Assembly (NCBI RefSeq): GCF_949987515.2
Contig: NC_082683.1
Span: forward strand, 123,900,582 to 123,964,581
From: Delphinus delphis
Taxonomy: Eukaryota > Chordata > Mammalia > Artiodactyla > Delphinidae
Reading direction: 5' to 3'
Length of the DNA: 64,000 nt
Shown: piece by piece, positions 61,588 to 64,000 of the stretch
Numbering within the stretch: position 1 is the first letter of the stretch
Layout: each line of letters begins with the position of its first letter
The notes under the pieces: generated by a model
Database searches by the model: none
The model's input: only the letters and a program-made list of their open reading frames with translations
Told to the model about the DNA's origin: nothing
Translations under genes and position numbers: made by a program

Positions 61588-61864
61588 AAGTCTTGAAAGG
61601 GAGGGTGTCGAGAATGAGGAGAGGGAGGAGTCGAGGCCGCCTCCGCCTCCTCCACCTCCTCCCGTAGGAGGGGGTGCTGAGGGAGGGAACAGTTGCTGAT
61701 CTCTGGATGTTCTGGGTAGTCTTGAGCAGGAGAGTATGAGGCGAGCTCAGGCCCGGGTGCGGCCGGGCTTCGGGGGCGAAGGCGCTGCCGCTGCCACCGC
61801 CATCTAACTCGCTGCTACCGCGAGGCCCGGCGCGCGGATGGTGCTGGTGCGGCTCGGGTGTTGA

Positions 61865-64000
<2,136 letters not shown>

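Overview
This is mammalian nuclear DNA, very probably from a whale or dolphin. The multi-exon genes use GT-AG introns, and old MIR, L1, LTR and DNA-transposon repeats are abundant. About 18 copies of the tRNA-derived SINE type that starts 'gggcttccctggtgg' (CHR family, known from cetaceans and hippos) are present, several nearly identical to each other. The order ADCY10 - MPC2 - DCAF6 matches the human 1q24 neighbourhood, so the locus is syntenic. I see no prokaryotic-type operon, CRISPR array or undescribed system; the unusual content is the layering of retroposons.

Region by region. Positions 341-18951, minus strand: ten coding exons of ADCY10 (soluble adenylyl cyclase) give the first ~406 codons, i.e. 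catalytic domain C1 and most of C2; the gene continues beyond the left edge. All ten exons join in frame and the metal-binding, bicarbonate-binding and base-binding residues are kept. Positions 19009-36260 are upstream of the ADCY10 start codon and downstream of MPC2. This stretch is dominated by a full-length 7.1 kb LINE-1 (20163-27279, minus), an internally deleted LINE-1 (31740-33972, plus), SINEs, an MLT1-like LTR and a (CA)29 tract. Positions 36447-60848, minus: the complete 127-codon MPC2 gene (mitochondrial pyruvate carrier subunit 2) in five coding exons. Its introns carry an antisense ferritin heavy chain retropseudogene, inverted SINE pairs, a Tigger-like DNA transposon holding two SINEs, and a LINE-1 that holds a SINE and a U6/LINE-1 chimera. 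Positions ~60800-62600: a CpG-rich bidirectional promoter between MPC2 (left) and DCAF6 (right). Position 61937 onward, plus: first coding exon of DCAF6, followed by the start of its long first intron.

The three genes are not known to act in one pathway. ADCY10 makes cAMP in response to bicarbonate and calcium, MPC2 pairs with MPC1 to import pyruvate into mitochondria, and DCAF6 is a WD-repeat substrate receptor of CUL4-DDB1 and a nuclear receptor coactivator. MPC2 and DCAF6 share a promoter region and so may share basal control. Exon boundaries were read by eye from splice sites, reading frame and remembered human proteins; repeat family names are from recognition, not from a search.
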